Below are positions 17,622 through 25,869 of a stretch of DNA of 62,292 nucleotides, one piece after another; position 1 is the first letter of the stretch; the number at the start of each line of letters is the position of its first letter. The stretch spans positions 1 to 62,292 of IMG/VR virus record IMGVR_UViG_3300047443_000063; one strand, written 5' to 3'. The notes under the pieces are model-generated. The model saw only the letters and a program-made list of their open reading frames with translations. It was not told where the DNA came from and searched no databases. This stretch comes from a virus. Both the position numbers and the translations under genes were made by a program.

Positions 17622-18278
17622 TTACGCCGCGGCGCTGTAACGGGTTGGGCGGCCGGTCAGCGCGATGCTGATGACGCGGGTCATCAAGTTGTTGCGCGAC
17701 ATGGTCGGGGTCGAGGTGATCGACACATAACCGTTGTAGATAATGCTGCTACCGCCCGGGAGGTTGAGGCGAAGGACTCGCGCTTGCTTGTCGTCGTCAG
17801 CAGCCTCGCAGACATCGACATAGGGCTTGGATGGGTCATCCGCCACGGTGATGTTCAGCGTGATCGGGTTCTTGGTGGTCGGCATCTGGCGATCGTCATC
17901 GTCAGCCAGGAAGCCATAGGTCAGGAACTGCTGGTCGCCGCCGCTGGATGCCAGTTCGGTAATCTGGGAGATCTCGACGAAGGATGTGATTTCGCGGACC
18001 GAGCCAATGCCGGAGCCTGCCGGGTACTGCTGAACGTTGGTGGTATTGATGCCGCCCAACGCAAAGGTGCCACTGGCGATATCTGCAACCCGAACGGCGC
18101 GGCCGTCCAATCGTGTCCAACCGGAATTGACCGCTATGATGTCGCCTTCGGCCAGGCCGTGGGCAGCAGCCGTGGCCACTGCTGGGTTCGCATTGGTCAG
18201 TGCAGTGAATGGGATTGCAGTGCCGTAGACGGAAGCAATTTCGAAAGTCGCGCCGTTGGGCATTTGAATGCCAGCCAT
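17622..18278 (-). CDS. V: Major tail tube protein (lambda V-like)
   Basis: 218 residues. The N-terminal half has AAHGLAEGDIIAVNSGWTRL split by short turns and FALGGINTTNVQQYP, a beta-sandwich common to lambda gpV-type tube proteins and their Phage_tail_3 relatives. It polymerises as hexamer rings around the tape measure. It precedes G in the transcript, in the lambda order V-G-T-H. Confidence 0.88.
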   Translation of the reverse strand: MAGIQMPNGATFEIASVYGTAIPFTALTNANPAVATAAAHGLAEGDIIAVNSGWTRLDGRAVRVADIASGTFALGGINTTNVQQYPAGSGIGSVREITSFVEISQITELASSGGDQQFLTYGFLADDDDRQMPTTKNPITLNITVADDPSKPYVDVCEAADDDKQARVLRLNLPGGSSIIYNGYVSITSTPTMSRNNLMTRVISIALTGRPTRYSAAA

Positions 18279-18303
18279 TGGTGTTTCCTCTTTTCAGAAA
18301 TGA

Positions 18304-18326
18304 CAAAACCCGCTCGATGGCGGGTT
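18304..18326 (-). terminator. Hairpin before the tube gene
   Basis: On the minus strand CCCGC CATCGA GCGGG is followed by TTTTG. It lies just upstream of the tube-protein ribosome site and may act as an mRNA-stabilising 5' hairpin or attenuator. Confidence 0.55.
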
Positions 18327-18348
18327 CTGGGTTTGCCCAATGGGCGGA

Positions 18349-18768
18349 TTAGGTTGTCGTATCGGCTCGATACTGGAAGGACACCGGCACGGTGAAGGTC
18401 GTGTCGTCTGGGATGCCGGGACCAGGGTCAACCGGCGTCATGATCACGACGGTCAGAGCGCCCTTGGTGTTCCGCTCGTAAAGCGGGAACAGCACGGCGA
18501 CCTGGTCGGCAATCACTCCGGCGTCACCGCGATACTTGCCCGATGGCGTCACGATGCTGACCTGAAACACTCCGGTGTATAGCCTGTGGTCGCCGCCGAG
18601 CGTGTTGCTCGTGGTGTCGCCCGGCAGCGTGAACGCCTTCAGGTAGGTGGCGCCGTCCACGGGCGTGTAAGCCTCGTTCTCGACGACGACCTTCAGCGGT
18701 ACCGGCAACGCTTTCGCCCAATTGATCAGCTTGGCCTCGTAGATCGAGGCAATTAGGTTATGGCTCAT
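18349..18768 (-). CDS. Tail terminator-like protein (lambda U position)
   Basis: 139 residues, of the length and position of phage tail terminators (lambda gpU, DUF4128-type). The mixed alpha/beta pattern begins with a helix (LIASIYEAKLINWAKAL) and contains the segment GVFQVSIVTPSGK. Such proteins cap the tail tube and join it to the head. The start overlaps the previous gene by four bases. Confidence 0.75.
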   Translation of the reverse strand: MSHNLIASIYEAKLINWAKALPVPLKVVVENEAYTPVDGATYLKAFTLPGDTTSNTLGGDHRLYTGVFQVSIVTPSGKYRGDAGVIADQVAVLFPLYERNTKGALTVVIMTPVDPGPGIPDDTTFTVPVSFQYRADTTT

Positions 18769-19418
18769 ACCTGGTTGTTCCTGATGGCTTCATCGACGAT
18801 CTGTTGAAAGCGGGCCAGAGTGATTCGGACCATTCCGCCGGGCGCTTGCTTGGAGTGGCCGTATTCAAGCGGCACGGCATACGGCAGGTTATTCACGATG
18901 TACGCGGTCTGGCCGATGGTCAGGGCCTGCACCTGGGTCATGAGCACCGCAACCGACACGTTGCCCGATGGGTCGATCTGATCAAGCACGCCGTCGGCCG
19001 GAGTATCGATAGAGAACTGCCAGTTCCCGCGGAATCGCCCTCCGACGTAGTCCTTTCCGGCGACCAGACCGTTCACGTTGAAGTTCTGGTCGCGCTCGGT
19101 CTTGGTCAGGGGCTTGGCGTACTTCACGCCGCGCTTCAGCTTGCCAGTCTTGGTGAAGTTTCTGTCAGTCAGATTGATGACCGTATTGCGCACTGCCACC
19201 TTGAAGTCATAGGCATCAGCCGCCGCGGTATTGGCCTGGCGATGGGCGACGTTGGCCGCCCAGATCTCAGGGTTACCCACCGGCGACATACGGATAACAC
19301 TGCTGCCGATCTCGATCACGATTTCGCGAAAGGTGGCATCGAGCCCTGACTTTGCTTGCTCGGCAAACTGGCGAATGTTCTCGGCGAAGCTTCCGTTGAG
19401 GCCCGCATACTTGCTCAC
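18765..19418 (-). CDS. HK97 gp10-like head-tail connector
   Basis: 217 residues. The family marks are an N-terminal helix, SPVGNPEIW (the conserved TPVDTG-like turn in this subgroup), GGRFRGNW, and a C-terminal PYAVPLEYGHSKQAPGGMVRITLARF, which is the strongly conserved YA..LE.G.S.QAP.GM motif of gp10/minor tail proteins. It completes the neck. ATGA-type overlaps join it to both neighbours. Confidence 0.88.
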   Translation of the reverse strand: MSKYAGLNGSFAENIRQFAEQAKSGLDATFREIVIEIGSSVIRMSPVGNPEIWAANVAHRQANTAAADAYDFKVAVRNTVINLTDRNFTKTGKLKRGVKYAKPLTKTERDQNFNVNGLVAGKDYVGGRFRGNWQFSIDTPADGVLDQIDPSGNVSVAVLMTQVQALTIGQTAYIVNNLPYAVPLEYGHSKQAPGGMVRITLARFQQIVDEAIRNNQV

Positions 19419-19783
19419 GATCGCACCTGCAGCTCGTACAGAATCGGCGTGCCTGCGGGGTTAATCTCTTTCAGCGGTGGAACGATTGACCAGGTGCGAC
19501 CTTGAACTATGACCTTATTCAGCAAGTCCGGTACCCACGCCAGCCCCTGCGCTGCGATCTTGAGCTTCTTGTCGCCCTGCTTGATGAGGCTGTTGTTCTG
19601 GAATTCTTGGCCGGTGAAGTCGAGCAGGATGCCTTGGGCGGTCTGCTCCGCGACGGTGTCAGGCGGTGCGGTACCGGTTTCCGGGTCGTACTCGCCGACG
19701 GTGGTCGCGCGAATGATCACGGGCTGGCCGAACTCTGTGATCATCTCCAGAGCCATTACGGCCATTTCGTCGTAGAAGGCCAT
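19415..19783 (-). CDS. Head-tail joining protein-like
   Basis: 122 residues, beta-rich, with an N-terminal helix MAFYDEMAVMALEMITEFG and a core VIIRATTVGEYDPETGT. Size, fold prediction and position between the gp6-like and gp10-like genes fit a head closure or stopper protein. No catalytic motif. Overlaps the next gene by four bases. Confidence 0.7.
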   Translation of the reverse strand: MAFYDEMAVMALEMITEFGQPVIIRATTVGEYDPETGTAPPDTVAEQTAQGILLDFTGQEFQNNSLIKQGDKKLKIAAQGLAWVPDLLNKVIVQGRTWSIVPPLKEINPAGTPILYELQVRS

Positions 19784-19800
19784 GGTGGTTCCAGATATGA

Positions 19801-19825
19801 AGAGCCCAGCGCGACGGCTGGGCTC
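19801..19825. terminator. Strong 10-bp hairpin
   Basis: AGAGCCCAGC and GCTGGGCTCT flank a six-base loop. The T run follows on the plus strand only, although all genes around are on the minus strand. It may therefore stop antisense transcription or protect the mRNA end. Confidence 0.65.
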
Positions 19826-19828
19826 TTT

Positions 19829-20053
19829 TTATAGTTTTAAGGGTTCTGAGCTGAGTAAGCCAGGCTTAGGGGGAAATGCTTTTCGTCTCTCCGCGAGCAG
19901 CAATGTCGCATAGTCTGCCGCCAATGTAGCTACATCGCTGCTTGCACTACCTGGCGTTACAAGTGCCGTTAACGCCGCACTTGCATACGCATCCCAAGCA
20001 TCTCTTTCGTCCTGCATTGAAAGCTTTCTGGTGATTCGATGTTCGGCAGACAT
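19829..20053 (-). CDS. Small hypothetical phage protein
   Basis: 74 residues, helical, rich in alanine (WDAYASAALTALV, VATLAADYATLLLAERRKAF). It lies between two connector genes and precedes a strong hairpin. Lacks a known domain. Small helical proteins at this site are found in related phages; role unknown. Confidence 0.6.
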   Translation of the reverse strand: MSAEHRITRKLSMQDERDAWDAYASAALTALVTPGSASSDVATLAADYATLLLAERRKAFPPKPGLLSSEPLKL

Positions 20054-20093
20054 ATCGAGCTCCTTATCGATGGAGCCCCGAGCCTACGCCGGA

Positions 20094-20594
20094 TTACGCT
20101 CGAACCGCAAACAAACCGCGCCGCTGAAGATAATCGGCAAACTGCGTGGAGCTCGGCCGATCAGGTGCCGCCGGCAACAGTCGGCCGCTGGTGTTGGAAA
20201 TTGTGGCGTACTCGCGAGTTACCGCGCCTTCGACACGCTCCAGCGTCACTGCACCTTTGCGCTTGTCGATCGGGTCGATGTCGTCGGTGTGAATCTCGGC
20301 AGCCAAAGCCATCTGGCCGTACTGGATGCGAGCCGGTAGGTAGTTGTCGGGCTTGATCTGGCAGTCCAGTTCAACCCCGCGGCGCGGCCAGGCCAGAGCC
20401 TGATCGCTGTCCATCTTGCGCCCCTTCCAAGTCATGCCATTCATCGCCAAGGCGGACCGGCGAAGCAGTGCTTCTTGCGTGGGCTCGTCCGCTGGAATGG
20501 TCACGCCGAACTTTACGGCGTACATGACCAGATCCGCGGCACTCGCGTAGCTTTCGGCGTCTGGCTTGCCGGTGCCGTCCTCGATGATGAGCAT
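20094..20594 (-). CDS. DnaT-like / gp6-like head-tail connector
   Basis: 166 residues. The pattern DAESYASAADLVMYAVKFG, then LRRSALAMNGMTWKGRK, ALAWPRRGVEL and ARIQYGQMALAAEI matches the phage protein family annotated as putative DnaT-like single-stranded DNA-binding. Despite that name, its constant place between coat and tail genes argues for a head-tail adaptor. Confidence 0.8.
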   Translation of the reverse strand: MLIIEDGTGKPDAESYASAADLVMYAVKFGVTIPADEPTQEALLRRSALAMNGMTWKGRKMDSDQALAWPRRGVELDCQIKPDNYLPARIQYGQMALAAEIHTDDIDPIDKRKGAVTLERVEGAVTREYATISNTSGRLLPAAPDRPSSTQFADYLQRRGLFAVRA

Positions 20595-20597
20595 GTG

Positions 20598-20945
20598 TTA
20601 CTCCGCTTCGTTCAGTCGCTTGGCTTCAGCATCCGCCAAGTCTTGGGTTTCAAATGGCTCGCCCACCTGTTTGCCGCCGGCACCGGTCACGATCCACTTA
20701 CCGTCAGCACCTTCAGCGGTGATCAACACCGGCTTCGTTACAGTCTTGGCGACTTTCTTCGGCTTCAGCGCCTTGACGGTTTCGACTTCCACTTCGGCGG
20801 CGTTGTAGGCATCGACCACAGCAGGCCAATCTCCAATCACGATCACCTTAGTGACGCCAGATTCGGCGCGCTCGAAGTATTGAGGGTTGCGATAACGCTT
20901 ATCCGGATCGAAGTCCGCCTTCTGCGTAGAGTAAGTCAGTTCCAT
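20598..20945 (-). CDS. Hypothetical head-region protein
   Basis: 115 residues from ATG 20945, chosen because GGAG is six bases upstream. The C-terminal segment (KWIVTGAGGKQVGEPFETQDLADAEAKRLN, read with its turns) looks like a small two-stranded domain followed by a helix. The middle has a lysine-rich linker. It follows the coat gene and could be a decoration or connector protein; no family is certain. Confidence 0.6.
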   Translation of the reverse strand: MELTYSTQKADFDPDKRYRNPQYFERAESGVTKVIVIGDWPAVVDAYNAAEVEVETVKALKPKKVAKTVTKPVLITAEGADGKWIVTGAGGKQVGEPFETQDLADAEAKRLNEAE

Positions 20946-20993
20946 TAGGTTCTCCAAAGCGGCCCACGAAGGGCCACTTAATGCAGGCGCGAA

Positions 20994-21941
20994 TTAAGGC
21001 GCGGAAAGATCGATCAGCACACCGGCAGTGACCTTGTCGCTGGTTGCGTACTTCGTCCAGTTGGCACCGGCACCGATTGCAGCCAGGTTCGGGTTCACAC
21101 CGCCGGTGGAATCCTTCCAGCTGTAGCCGAGCAGGTCCAGGTTGAAGGTGCCCTCGGCGCGGAAGCCCATCGCCAAGTTTTCCTGGTTGTCGATGTTGTA
21201 AGAACGGAAACCCGGTGCTTGAGACTCGGTGATTTTGATCGCGCCCGCCTGCAGGCCGAAGATGGTTTCCGCAGGGATTGTGTCCGATACCAGGACTGGC
21301 TTGCCCATGGTGCCTGGCTGGCCACCGTAGATGACCACGCCGGCTTCTTCGTACACCTTCTCGGTGATGGCCTGGTCAACCATGTCGAAGTAAGTGGCCG
21401 AGTCCATAGTCCACAGTGCAATACGGCCGAAGCGGTCACCGAATTTGCGCATGCCCTTGGTCAGAGCCTTCTTGCCGTCAGTGGCAAAGCTGGCAGTAGC
21501 GACCATGTTGGCATTCGCGCCGATGGCAGCTTTCAGAGCGGCCATTGCGTACTGGATGTAGCCTTCCAGCACCGCGTCGGCGTAATCCACACCCACCAAT
21601 TCAGAGAACTCTTCCGGCGAGCGTGCACGGCGTTTGAAGGCCTCTTCGGTAGTTTCGTAAGGGCCGTACTTGAACGGGACCTTCACACCAACCATTTCAC
21701 CGGAGCCAATCTTCTGGCCAGCGACAGCAGCAGTCGAGTTGACGTCACGGTGGGCAATGGCGCCGCCGAGCTTGTAGAAGGCACGCTTGCGCAGGTCGCC
21801 CTCGATCAGTTCGTTGTCCAGAATCAGCGCGCCGTTGGACGATGCGTTGAAAACGTCGATCACATCCTGGATGCGCTCCAGGTAAGCGGTTTGGGCAAGG
21901 TCGTTGTAAACGATCATGTCCGAGTTGACGGTAGTCGCCAT
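20994..21941 (-). CDS. Major capsid protein
   Basis: 315 residues, the size of phage coat proteins, directly after the scaffold. It has the N-arm and E-loop-like start (VYNDLAQTAYLERIQDVIDVFN), a conserved spine region (VKVPFKYGPYETTEEAFKRR) and a C-terminal Gly/Asn-rich beta region (LDLLGYSWKDSTGGVNPNLA). The HK97 fold is presumed. Strong GGAG ribosome site before the ATG fits high expression. Confidence 0.88.
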   Translation of the reverse strand: MATTVNSDMIVYNDLAQTAYLERIQDVIDVFNASSNGALILDNELIEGDLRKRAFYKLGGAIAHRDVNSTAAVAGQKIGSGEMVGVKVPFKYGPYETTEEAFKRRARSPEEFSELVGVDYADAVLEGYIQYAMAALKAAIGANANMVATASFATDGKKALTKGMRKFGDRFGRIALWTMDSATYFDMVDQAITEKVYEEAGVVIYGGQPGTMGKPVLVSDTIPAETIFGLQAGAIKITESQAPGFRSYNIDNQENLAMGFRAEGTFNLDLLGYSWKDSTGGVNPNLAAIGAGANWTKYATSDKVTAGVLIDLSAP

Positions 21942-21952
21942 GGGTTACTCCA

Positions 21953-22672
21953 TTATTTGGGCAATTTCAGGTAAGCGTCCTGGCCGTTCTTCGTGATGAA
22001 GTCACGCTTGGCCACAGACGTCATTTCGGAGCGTTTCAAAGCGGCCCCACCGCCATTTCCAGCACCTCCGGCCCCGCCGCCAGATGCCTTACTACCCGCG
22101 ATCAACGGCGCGAACGCCGTGTCGTTTGCGAATTCTGCTTTCAGCTCATCCAGCGTTGCCGCCGAGAGCTTGCCCTGCTGGTCGAGCACGACCACAACAG
22201 GCTTCCCGTCGCGCTGCTCGACGCTCAGACGGCGTTCGATGTGCGGCAACAGGGCTTTGGCGCTGCCCGGGATTGCCAGGGCGGACGCGATATCAGTAGC
22301 GGTGCGGCCAACAGTCAGATCCCGGATCTGAGTACTCAGCGTGCCGCGCTCTTGTTCCAGCATGCCGTTCAGCTCAGCTTCGCGGCGGTTGAATTTTTCG
22401 GTCCAGGAACGTTCGAGCTCTTCGACGTTGCCAGATTTGCGGGCAGCCTCTTCACGCTCCAGTCGAGCCTGGTCCTCGGCATCCTTGCGAGCTTTCTCTG
22501 CGGCTTTCTTCTCGCCGAGCAGCTCTTCAACCTTTGATTTCAGGCCGGATACGTCTTCTGGTTGTGGCAGGCCTTCAATACCGAGAACGTATTTGCCATC
22601 TTTCTCGACGTAGAGGGTTTTAACGGTGTCATCGACGCCATCCAGAGTGTCCAGCAGATACTTCAAGCCCAT
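21953..22672 (-). CDS. Capsid scaffold protein
   Basis: 239 residues. Residues 40-120 are a charged coiled coil (VEELLGEKKAAEKARKDAED and onwards). A flexible Gly/Ala linker (SGGGAGGAGNGGG, near 200-212) joins a basic C-terminal tail, the part that contacts coat in many scaffolds. Position just before the coat gene supports the call. No protease domain is seen. Confidence 0.85.
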   Translation of the reverse strand: MGLKYLLDTLDGVDDTVKTLYVEKDGKYVLGIEGLPQPEDVSGLKSKVEELLGEKKAAEKARKDAEDQARLEREEAARKSGNVEELERSWTEKFNRREAELNGMLEQERGTLSTQIRDLTVGRTATDIASALAIPGSAKALLPHIERRLSVEQRDGKPVVVVLDQQGKLSAATLDELKAEFANDTAFAPLIAGSKASGGGAGGAGNGGGAALKRSEMTSVAKRDFITKNGQDAYLKLPK

Positions 22673-22716
22673 TTGTTTGTCTCCCAGAGACGATTTGCAG
22701 GCCCTGCCCGCAGATA

Positions 22717-22742
22717 TGAAAAAGCCCGTCTTAGACGAGGCC
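22717..22742 (-). terminator. Hairpin terminator after the 22.8-kb moron (second)
   Basis: On the minus strand GCCTCGTC and GACGGGC arms pair around TTA-complement loop and are followed by TTTTTCAT. It is the second of two tandem hairpins before the scaffold gene. Confidence 0.7.
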
Positions 22743-22760
22743 TGTGTAAATCGTGGGTAT

Positions 22761-22787
22761 AAAAAAGCCCCGGCGCATGCCAGGGCT
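22761..22787 (-). terminator. Hairpin terminator after the 22.8-kb moron (first)
   Basis: On the minus strand AGCCCTGGC ATGC GCCGGGGCT is followed by TTTTTT. It lies 20 bases after the moron stop. With the hairpin at 22717 it makes a tandem terminator. Confidence 0.8.
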
Positions 22788-22806
22788 GTTTGTGAACTGA
22801 TTAGGC

Positions 22807-23214
22807 TTAGCCTAAAAGCCTCAGTTTAGAGAAGGTCTCTGCGGCGCTTGCAAGTGCAAGTGCGCCGTGGTCGATAAAATAAATATCACCCCTGTATAAA
22901 CCGTGACCGCTAATCGCTGCGATATAGCCGTAGTTGAACGCGAAAGATCTGATATCTTCGCTCACCTCATCCATAAACAACGAAGACGGCAGGGCAATAA
23001 TCCTGACCAAATCCCCGATAGCAAAAATCTTTGGGTTTTCTATGCCGAATGCGTCAACAAGACAGTCTACGTATGACGTTTTGTCGCTATCCGCAAGCGC
23101 CTGAAGAAGAGCTGCCTGTTGAGTGCTATCCCAACTTTGGCGTCCGTCCATGGTTAAAAGATGCGTGAACTTACGCAGATTTTCTACTTGAATGTATTGT
23201 TCACCCGTTTTCAT
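22807..23214 (-). CDS. Hypothetical protein inserted in head operon (moron)
   Basis: 135 residues from ATG 23214 (AAAGG upstream). It is less GC-rich than the head genes around it and is followed by two tandem terminators, the layout of a moron with its own transcription unit. The sequence is mixed alpha/beta with hydrophobic patches (ALPSSLFMDEVSEDIRSFAF, GLYRGDIYFIDHGALAL); no family recognised. It splits the minor head and scaffold genes. Confidence 0.65.
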   Translation of the reverse strand: MKTGEQYIQVENLRKFTHLLTMDGRQSWDSTQQAALLQALADSDKTSYVDCLVDAFGIENPKIFAIGDLVRIIALPSSLFMDEVSEDIRSFAFNYGYIAAISGHGLYRGDIYFIDHGALALASAAETFSKLRLLG

Positions 23215-23351
23215 GCGCGCCTTTCCTTTTGTGTGTTGGCACAAATCAAGATGAAGGCTCTATCCATGATTTTCAAGGTACCGGTACGCGATCAGCCTTG
23301 CGCATGCACCAGATGGGAGGACGCATCCTCATCCAGCGAGTTGACTTACTC

Positions 23352-24440
23352 TTATTTGATGCTGGCTCGCCCAAACGCCAGAGGCTCAAGCGCTTTCATC
23401 TGCAAAAGGGTCAGCGGTTTGAAATTGCGATCAAGCTGCAGCTCGGAGAATCGTTCGATACTCAAGCCGCCTTCACGGAACAGCTTGGCGCGGACCGGGC
23501 CGATAGCTCTGTCCTGAAACGCCGCCGGCTGCTGCTTGAGCCAGTCGTAATAGCTGAGGTCTGCCCTCACCTGCTGGGCGCCGCTGTCGCCGATGGATGC
23601 CCGCGTGGCGTCCTTGCCGAACAAAGCGCTGAAGCGGGTCACCGCGACGATGGTCGAACGGCAGTTGATGTGGATCGGCGGTCTTGGTCCCTCGGCGAGC
23701 TTGAACCGCTGCTTATCGAGCGTCCGGCACTGACTCGTGGTCTTCGTGTCCAGGGTGCTGACCCATTCCACCGCCTGCACGACGTCGGAGTTCTCTTTCA
23801 GCGTCTCCATGCGCGCCTGGGTGGCGACGTGCTGGACCGCAGTTCTCACAACGGCTCCGGCATTCCGGTTGGTCGTGGCCAGGATGCCGTCGTTGTACTG
23901 AAGCGCCTTGGTCCCACGGATGCTCTTGATGATCTGGAAGTTGGTTTGACCCTCGAAGAAGCCCTGCCGGATCGCGCCAGTGAGGCGTTGTCGCTCAGTT
24001 GAGGTGAAGCCATCAATGAACGACTTGAGCAGCTTCCCGCCATCCGCACCGCGCACGCTTAGCGGGTTGGTGAGGATGGCCGCCCTGATTGCTGTAGCAC
24101 CAGGCACCGCTGCATCGAACGAAACACCCACCGGCGCCGCCCGAGTCAGGCTGGTCGCTTCGAACTCGGCCTCGTAGTTCGCAATGTCGATCAGATCGAG
24201 GTTCAGCTTCTCGCTGTACCGGCCGAAGATGCCCAGCAACAGGCTATCCACCTCGCTGAGCAACCGTTCCAGCCGCTGGACGGTGTAGTCCGTCAGATCG
24301 GCCCGGGTCAGTCGCTCACGAATCGAGCGGTCGATTTCCTTGAGAAAAGGTCCGAACTTTGCGACCTCCCCTGACTTCAACTGCTCTAGGAAGACAGCGT
24401 GCCGGATAGTGGCATCAAGGATTGCTTGGTTTGCCGCCAT
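23352..24440 (-). CDS. Phage head morphogenesis protein (Mu gpF-like minor head)
   Basis: 362 residues. The C-terminal half has the minor-head signature VRTAVQHVATQARME, then VEWVSTLDTKTTSQCRTLDKQ (read as separate strands) and PPIHINCRSTIVAV, with the conserved D..T...C..L and P..H.NCRS elements. These proteins enter the prohead near the portal and may be injected. The gene overlaps the portal gene by 26 bases. Confidence 0.88.
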   Translation of the reverse strand: MAANQAILDATIRHAVFLEQLKSGEVAKFGPFLKEIDRSIRERLTRADLTDYTVQRLERLLSEVDSLLLGIFGRYSEKLNLDLIDIANYEAEFEATSLTRAAPVGVSFDAAVPGATAIRAAILTNPLSVRGADGGKLLKSFIDGFTSTERQRLTGAIRQGFFEGQTNFQIIKSIRGTKALQYNDGILATTNRNAGAVVRTAVQHVATQARMETLKENSDVVQAVEWVSTLDTKTTSQCRTLDKQRFKLAEGPRPPIHINCRSTIVAVTRFSALFGKDATRASIGDSGAQQVRADLSYYDWLKQQPAAFQDRAIGPVRAKLFREGGLSIERFSELQLDRNFKPLTLLQMKALEPLAFGRASIK

Positions 24441-25869
24441 TTGGTGTCACCTCATCCAGGCCAAGTCCGGTACTACTGGTTTCCAGCTCACCCCGGATAT
24501 CGTCGTCAGTCTTTTCAGGATCGATCACCCCGCGGTCACGCAGGTACTGCCAGAAGTCAGACTCAGGCAGCTTGCCGCCCTGCACTGCATTGAATAGGCC
24601 GGTGAGGATGGTTGCGTCGAGACTGATCTGACTGAAGTCCTGATTGAGCTTGTAGAGCGTTTCGCCGGAGGCGTTCACAAACTCGTCCATCCAAACCAGG
24701 CACTGCGAGTAGGCTTCGCTGACGTTGCTCACCACTAGCGACAGAACACTGTGTTCGGCTGCGCTGTCGTTGTCGGCCTGGGTGGCGGTCTTCACTGCGC
24801 TGCCACGCTCGATCAGTCGGGCACCGAGCGACACCATGTCCTCTTTCTTTCCGTCCATGGCTTCCTTGGCCACTGTGTTGGGCAGAGCCTGCATCATTCC
24901 GCAGGCGCCGCCTTGGGGAAGCAGCCATGGCGCGCGCGATCCGAGAAAAATGCCTTCCTTCTCCAGATGGTCGCGCCATTGATCGCTGAGGCCGGACATC
25001 CAAGGCTGAGGCTGGCCCACCAGGTAGGCCGCCTCTTCGTAGTCCGCACTGTTGCGGTAATGGCCGATATTGATTTCAGCCATGTCGTACAGCGGCGAAT
25101 CATCGATGCTGGTGTCGTTGTTCTCGCTTCCAAGGAACTGGAACGGGATGACCTTCCACTGCTGACCGGTGCCGTTCAATGGCGAGAAAGGCGCGGTGAC
25201 CATTGAGGTGGAGCTACTGCCCTCTTCCCATACTTCCTGCGTGTAGATGCCGGCCTCATCGAGGCGCAGCACCCGATATTGCACAACCTGCTCACTGCCG
25301 AAACCGTCATCGGTATCAATGTCGACTGTTTCGCGTAACACCACCAGGCTTAGCAAGTACTGGCCGCCGACCTTGCGTGTTTTCCAGTTGATGATCGCTT
25401 CTGCCGGGTAGCTGGCAACGCTCGCCCGGGCCCGGCCAGCCTGTTCGTCGGCCTTGCTTACAGTTCCAGATTTAACAGCAGCGTAATCCACCAGCAGCCC
25501 GTGACGACCGACTTCGAGCAGGTGCCCGATAACCGACTGCGACTGCTGGTAGATGCTCACGCCCTGCCCGTCGATGTCCTTCGACACGTAGTCGAGCGCG
25601 CCGGGAACGGTCAGCGTTGGCCAGGTGCGGAACACGGCACCCACCAAACTGTGCTTCGTCCGACCCGTGGCGTTGTAGAACACCGCGCGCTTCTTGTACG
25701 CGTCATAGCGCGCCTTGTTGTCTGGACTGTCATCAGAGGCGTTAGGTCGCGGCAAGTAGTGGTCACCAGCGTCCTTGATGGTCTCGGAGCCTTTGCAGAC
25801 GTCGCGCACCAAGCTCCAGCGGTTTTTCGCCGCGACGTACTCGGGGCGAGTGAAAGTGACGTCGCTCAT
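24415..25869 (-). CDS. Portal protein (DUF4055 type)
   Basis: 484 residues. The first 100 residues (KNRWSLVRDVCKGSETIKDAG, YLPRP, FYNATGRTKHSLVGAVFR) match the DUF4055 group, which fills the portal slot in phages lacking other portals. It should form the twelve-fold ring at the capsid vertex. Its ATG overlaps the terminase stop by one base. Confidence 0.88.
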   Translation of the reverse strand: MSDVTFTRPEYVAAKNRWSLVRDVCKGSETIKDAGDHYLPRPNASDDSPDNKARYDAYKKRAVFYNATGRTKHSLVGAVFRTWPTLTVPGALDYVSKDIDGQGVSIYQQSQSVIGHLLEVGRHGLLVDYAAVKSGTVSKADEQAGRARASVASYPAEAIINWKTRKVGGQYLLSLVVLRETVDIDTDDGFGSEQVVQYRVLRLDEAGIYTQEVWEEGSSSTSMVTAPFSPLNGTGQQWKVIPFQFLGSENNDTSIDDSPLYDMAEINIGHYRNSADYEEAAYLVGQPQPWMSGLSDQWRDHLEKEGIFLGSRAPWLLPQGGACGMMQALPNTVAKEAMDGKKEDMVSLGARLIERGSAVKTATQADNDSAAEHSVLSLVVSNVSEAYSQCLVWMDEFVNASGETLYKLNQDFSQISLDATILTGLFNAVQGGKLPESDFWQYLRDRGVIDPEKTDDDIRGELETSSTGLGLDEVTPNGGKPSNP

